The notes under the pieces: generated by a model | Database searches by the model: none | Told to the model about the DNA's origin: nothing | The model's input: the letters and a program-made list of their open reading frames with translations, nothing else | From: an uncultured Verrucomicrobiota bacterium | GTDB taxonomy: Bacteria; Verrucomicrobiota; Verrucomicrobiia; Limisphaerales; UBA9464 | Direction of reading: 5' to 3' | DNA: 6,196 bases | Assembly: GCA_903925515.1 (NCBI GenBank) | Contig: CAIYFP010000343.1 | Span: 1-6,196, forward strand | Shown: piece by piece, positions 3,598 to 6,196 of the stretch | How positions within the stretch are numbered: position 1 is the first letter of the stretch | Layout: the number at the start of each line of letters is the position of its first letter | Translations under genes and position numbers: made by a program

Positions 3598-5983
3598 TTC
3601 CCTGAAGTCCCTGCCTGTCCGGTTTGAGCCGGAGTTCCACGCAGTCCCCCAGGATCTTGTCGATGACCCGCGCTGGGTCACCTGGCGGCTGGAGGAAAGC
3701 AAGGACGGCAAGGCGACGAAGGTGCCGTACCGGCCCAACGGGCAGACGAGGGCCGACAAGACCGCGCCCGCCGACCGTGGTCGATTCTCCGAATGCTGTT
3801 CCACCGCTGCTGCGACCGGCGTTGGCGTGGGGTTTGTCCTGGGCGATGGGTGGGTGGGCGTGGACTTCGACCGCGTCTTGGTCGATGGGAAACCATCCGC
3901 TGACTTCCTCCACGCCATCGAACCGCTGAAGGACATTGGGGCCTACGCGGAGGTCTCGCCGTCCGGCACGGGCGTGAAGTTCTTTATCCGCACCGATGGC
4001 GGCGCGGTGGCTGATGCCGCAGCCCAGGTCACCGGCAAGCGGAACCAGGAAAGCCACAAGATCCGGGTAGCACGGGACGGGTTCAAGGAAGCCCAGTTCT
4101 TCCACGGTGGGGGGTATTTCACGGTCACCGGCAATCCGTGGGGCGAGTGGCGCGGCAAGCGGTTCGATGACGCGACCGATGCCATTGCTCAAGTCCTCCA
4201 CCGCGTCCATGCCATGAAGTTCCGAAAGGCGAGGCCTGCGGAACCACCTATCAGGCTGGCGCAGGGACTCACGGACGAGGAAGTGCTGGACTTGGCATTC
4301 GCCGCCAAGAACGGCCACGCCGTTCGCGCCCTCTATGACGGGTCGAACGAAGCCCACGGGGGGGATGCCAGCGCGGCGGACTGCGCACTTTGCGCCCACC
4401 TCGCGTTCTACGCGGGGCCGAATGGGCATGGACAGGTGGCCGGAATCCTGCGCAGCTCTCCCCGTTGGCGCGAGAAGTTCGACCGCGAGGACTACATCAG
4501 GGACACCGTAGCCAAGGCCTACGAAGGACTCACGGAGTTCTACGAGCCAGCGCGTCGGCGCACGGAACCTTCGCAACGGCGCGCAAAGCCCGCCGGCAAT
4601 GCGGCAAGCTCGGTGCATGAGTTCGGTCTTGCGGACGAGTTCCGGCGGCTTCACCACGGGCGGCTGGTTTGGACAGACCAGGACAGGTGGTTCCGCATGA
4701 TTGAGGAGTCGGGTGTCTTCCGTGAAGACTCCTGCGGCACGGTGCTGGCAACCTCCATGGACACGATCAAGGCCGTGCTGGCGGCTCCCACGGTGGAGGA
4801 AACGACGCGAAGTCGATGCTTCCAGGTGAAAGTGGCGGCGGCGGTGCTTCGCGGCGCGAGGGCCTATCCGCTGGAGGACAACGGCCTGGCGGTGAAGCAT
4901 GAGTCCCTGAACGCCAATCCATGGCTCCTCGGAACGCCGGAAGGGGTGCTTGAACTGCGCACGGGCAGGATGCGCAAGGGGACGGCGGCAGACCTAGTCA
5001 CGAAGATGACCCGCGTGGCACCGGCGAACAGGGCCGATGACACCAGCTGCCCGCATTGGCTGGAGTTCATCGATCACGCCACGGGCGGTGACCGGGAGGT
5101 GGCGGCATTCCTTCAACGGCACGCCGGCCTGTGCCTCACGGGCGATGCAAGCGACCATGCGGTGCTTTGGCTCTATGGCCCCGGCGGCACCGGCAAGTCC
5201 ACCTACATCGAAGCCCTGTCCCATGTATTGGGCGAGTACGCGGTGACCATGTCGGCGCAAGTCTTGCTTTCCGATGATCATGGCCACCCGACCTCGGTGG
5301 CCTCCCTGCACGGTGCGCGGTTCGCGGCGTGCAGCGAGTTCCCCGAAGGCAAGCCCCTGAACGAAGCGCGCCTGAAGCGGCTCTCCGGCGGCGACACCAT
5401 CACGGCACGGTTCATGCGGCAGGATGAGTTTTCGTTCCAGATGCAAGCCAAGATGGTCGCGGCGACGAACCACAAGCCAAGGCTGGTGGATGTGAGCGAG
5501 GCCATGGCCCGCCGGCTTCACATCGTGGAGTTCCTGAACAAGCCCAATGCCGTGGACACCACGCTGCGGGAGAGGCTGCGGGCTGAAGCTCCCGGCATCC
5601 TGCGGTGGATGCTGGATGGCCTGAAATCCCTGCTCGAGAACCGGACGCAAGGCAAGGGCCTGAACCCACCGGACACCGTAAGAAAGGCGACGAAGGACTA
5701 CATGGAGGCCCAGGATGTCCTCTCGGAATGGTGGGAGGAGTGCTTCCGATTCACCACGGGTTGCAAGGACACCTACCTCGCCACCAGCGAGATCCTGAAG
5801 TCCTACCAACGGTGGAGCGAGGAGAACTCCATCCACGCGCCGCTAGACGCGCACCGGCTTGCGGAGTTCATGCACCGCAAGTGTGGCGCACGCGCCACAA
5901 CCCTGCCCCGTTCTCCCGGCGGCAAGAGGAGCAAGGGCTACTACGGCGTGGAGTCTTTGGCAGGGATGGACTTGCCGGCGTGA
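3557..5983 (+). CDS. Primase-polymerase fused to D5-type superfamily 3 helicase
   Basis: 808 residues. After a Ser-rich leader (1-20), residues about 25-215 form an archaeo-eukaryotic-type primase/polymerase domain: WVTWRLEESKDGKATKVPYR, the metal-binding pair D103 and D105 in WVGVDFDRV, SPSGTGVKFF (134-143), and E178 with HGGGYFTVTGN (183-193). Residues about 237-330 (GLTDEEVLDLAF... SAADCALCAHLAFYAG... REDYIRDTVAKA) match the helical domain following this polymerase in NrS-1-like phage enzymes. Residues about 355-500 include a D5_N-like region (NANPWLLGTPEGVLELRTG). Residues 535-660 are the SF3 AAA+ helicase: Walker A GPGGTGKST (541-549), Walker B around RFAACSEFPEG with E594, sensor N638 in AATNHKPRL, and probable arginine finger R652 or R653. 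The C-terminus resembles the D5 winged-helix segment. It should make primers and unwind the element's origin as a hexamer. It is intact, all key motifs are present, and it starts 144 bases after the MerR-like gene. Confidence 0.93.
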   Translation: MSTVSQVSSSEASSSLKSLPVRFEPEFHAVPQDLVDDPRWVTWRLEESKDGKATKVPYRPNGQTRADKTAPADRGRFSECCSTAAATGVGVGFVLGDGWVGVDFDRVLVDGKPSADFLHAIEPLKDIGAYAEVSPSGTGVKFFIRTDGGAVADAAAQVTGKRNQESHKIRVARDGFKEAQFFHGGGYFTVTGNPWGEWRGKRFDDATDAIAQVLHRVHAMKFRKARPAEPPIRLAQGLTDEEVLDLAFAAKNGHAVRALYDGSNEAHGGDASAADCALCAHLAFYAGPNGHGQVAGILRSSPRWREKFDREDYIRDTVAKAYEGLTEFYEPARRRTEPSQRRAKPAGNAASSVHEFGLADEFRRLHHGRLVWTDQDRWFRMIEESGVFREDSCGTVLATSMDTIKAVLAAPTVEETTRSRCFQVKVAAAVLRGARAYPLEDNGLAVKHESLNANPWLLGTPEGVLELRTGRMRKGTAADLVTKMTRVAPANRADDTSCPHWLEFIDHATGGDREVAAFLQRHAGLCLTGDASDHAVLWLYGPGGTGKSTYIEALSHVLGEYAVTMSAQVLLSDDHGHPTSVASLHGARFAACSEFPEGKPLNEARLKRLSGGDTITARFMRQDEFSFQMQAKMVAATNHKPRLVDVSEAMARRLHIVEFLNKPNAVDTTLRERLRAEAPGILRWMLDGLKSLLENRTQGKGLNPPDTVRKATKDYMEAQDVLSEWWEECFRFTTGCKDTYLATSEILKSYQRWSEENSIHAPLDAHRLAEFMHRKCGARATTLPRSPGGKRSKGYYGVESLAGMDLPA

Positions 5984-6030
5984 ATTCCTGCATGGTGTGG
6001 GTTGCGGTCATGCCGCGAGGCTAATCAGCC

Positions 6031-6065
6031 GGCGGAAGCGTCACGCCCCGGACGGCCTTTCCGCC
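6031..6065. terminator. Weak hairpin between convergent genes, possible bidirectional terminator
   Basis: GGCGGAA (6031-6037) pairs with TTCCGCC (6059-6065) around a 21-nt loop that can pair further. It lies between the end of the primase-helicase gene and the end of a convergent minus-strand reading frame, where a shared terminator is expected. No T-run follows on either strand, so support is weak. Confidence 0.3.
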
Positions 6066-6075
6066 GCGCTGCCGA

Positions 6076-6195
6076 TCAGCCTCCGGGCGCACCCTTCGGT
6101 AGCCATCGGTTCAGCAGGACGAACATCACCCGGATTCGCAGCCGCGCCAAGGCCAGCTGCGTGGCGTTGCGGGGAAGGTTGTCCACCAGGGCCAG
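6076..6195 (-). CDS. C-terminal 39 residues of an unidentified protein, cut by the window edge
   Basis: Reading inward from the right edge on the minus strand, one frame stays open for 39 codons (LALVDNLPRNATQLALARLR, then IRVMFVLLNRWLPKGAPGG) to a TGA at 6078-6076. The composition, an amphipathic Leu/Arg helix followed by a hydrophobic helix, looks like real coding sequence. The other two minus frames are less protein-like. The start and any family-defining motif lie outside the window. It converges on the primase-helicase gene. Product unknown. Confidence 0.4.
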   Translation of the reverse strand: MALVDNLPRNATQLALARLRIRVMFVLLNRWLPKGAPGG

Positions 6196-6196
6196 G

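Larger units (their letters stand above)
814..5983. mobile_element. Core of a putative integrative replicon (boundaries not determined)
   Basis: A tyrosine recombinase, a small MerR/excisionase-like HTH protein and a primase-polymerase/SF3 helicase lie consecutively on one strand, with a divergent HTH-membrane gene upstream. This set is the usual integration and self-replication core of phage satellites, integrated plasmids and some prophages. No flanking direct repeat (attL/attR) or tRNA target was recognised. The coordinates only enclose the recognised genes and sites; the true element may extend past the right edge of the window. No virion, transfer or partition gene of a known family was seen. 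Confidence 0.5.

Noticed and set aside
3578..4900. 440-residue minus-strand frame inside the primase-helicase gene
   Set aside because: It is antisense to conserved primase motifs and is explained by high GC content; no domain is seen.

Overview
The window looks like chromosomal DNA of a GC-rich planctomycete, probably of the Phycisphaerae type, carrying part of an integrated replicon. The lineage clue is the first gene. It encodes a short exported protein ending in one dockerin-like calcium loop (DINFDEKVDGADLGQLLADWG), a form common in exported proteins of Phycisphaerales. This is inference from motif style and base composition; no rRNA or other phylogenetic marker is present.

Layout, left to right. 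(1) 18-616: the exported dockerin-type protein and a strong intrinsic terminator. (2) 617-813: non-coding DNA with a perfect 26-bp inverted repeat built from an 8-bp unit (GTGGAACG), flanking a 41-bp strictly alternating purine-pyrimidine tract likely to form Z-DNA. (3) 814-1643: a minus-strand gene for a predicted membrane-anchored DNA-binding protein (helix-turn-helix, coiled coil, one transmembrane helix, cytoplasmic-type tail). It is bracketed and interrupted by copies of a compound palindrome, TGTCSGACANNTGTC (four full, two partial), seen nowhere else in the window. (4) 1644-1892: non-coding, with an intrinsic terminator and two abutting AT-rich palindromes just before the next gene. (5) 1893-5983, plus strand: a tyrosine recombinase with a complete catalytic set, a small MerR/excisionase-like HTH protein, a strong hairpin that may overlap a tiny coupled ORF, and an 808-residue primase-polymerase fused to a D5-type superfamily 3 helicase. 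(6) 5984-6196: a weak hairpin and the C-terminal end of an unidentified minus-strand gene that runs off the window.

Together the recombinase, the small HTH protein (possible recombination directionality factor or repressor) and the primase-helicase form the integration and replication core of an integrative element: phage satellite, integrated plasmid or prophage remnant. No capsid, conjugation or toxin gene is visible. The most unusual part is the membrane-anchored HTH gene with its site cluster. It could be an autoregulated tethering, partition or membrane-signalling module. That function is a hypothesis: the sequence shows the protein architecture and the repeated palindromes, not that one binds the other.
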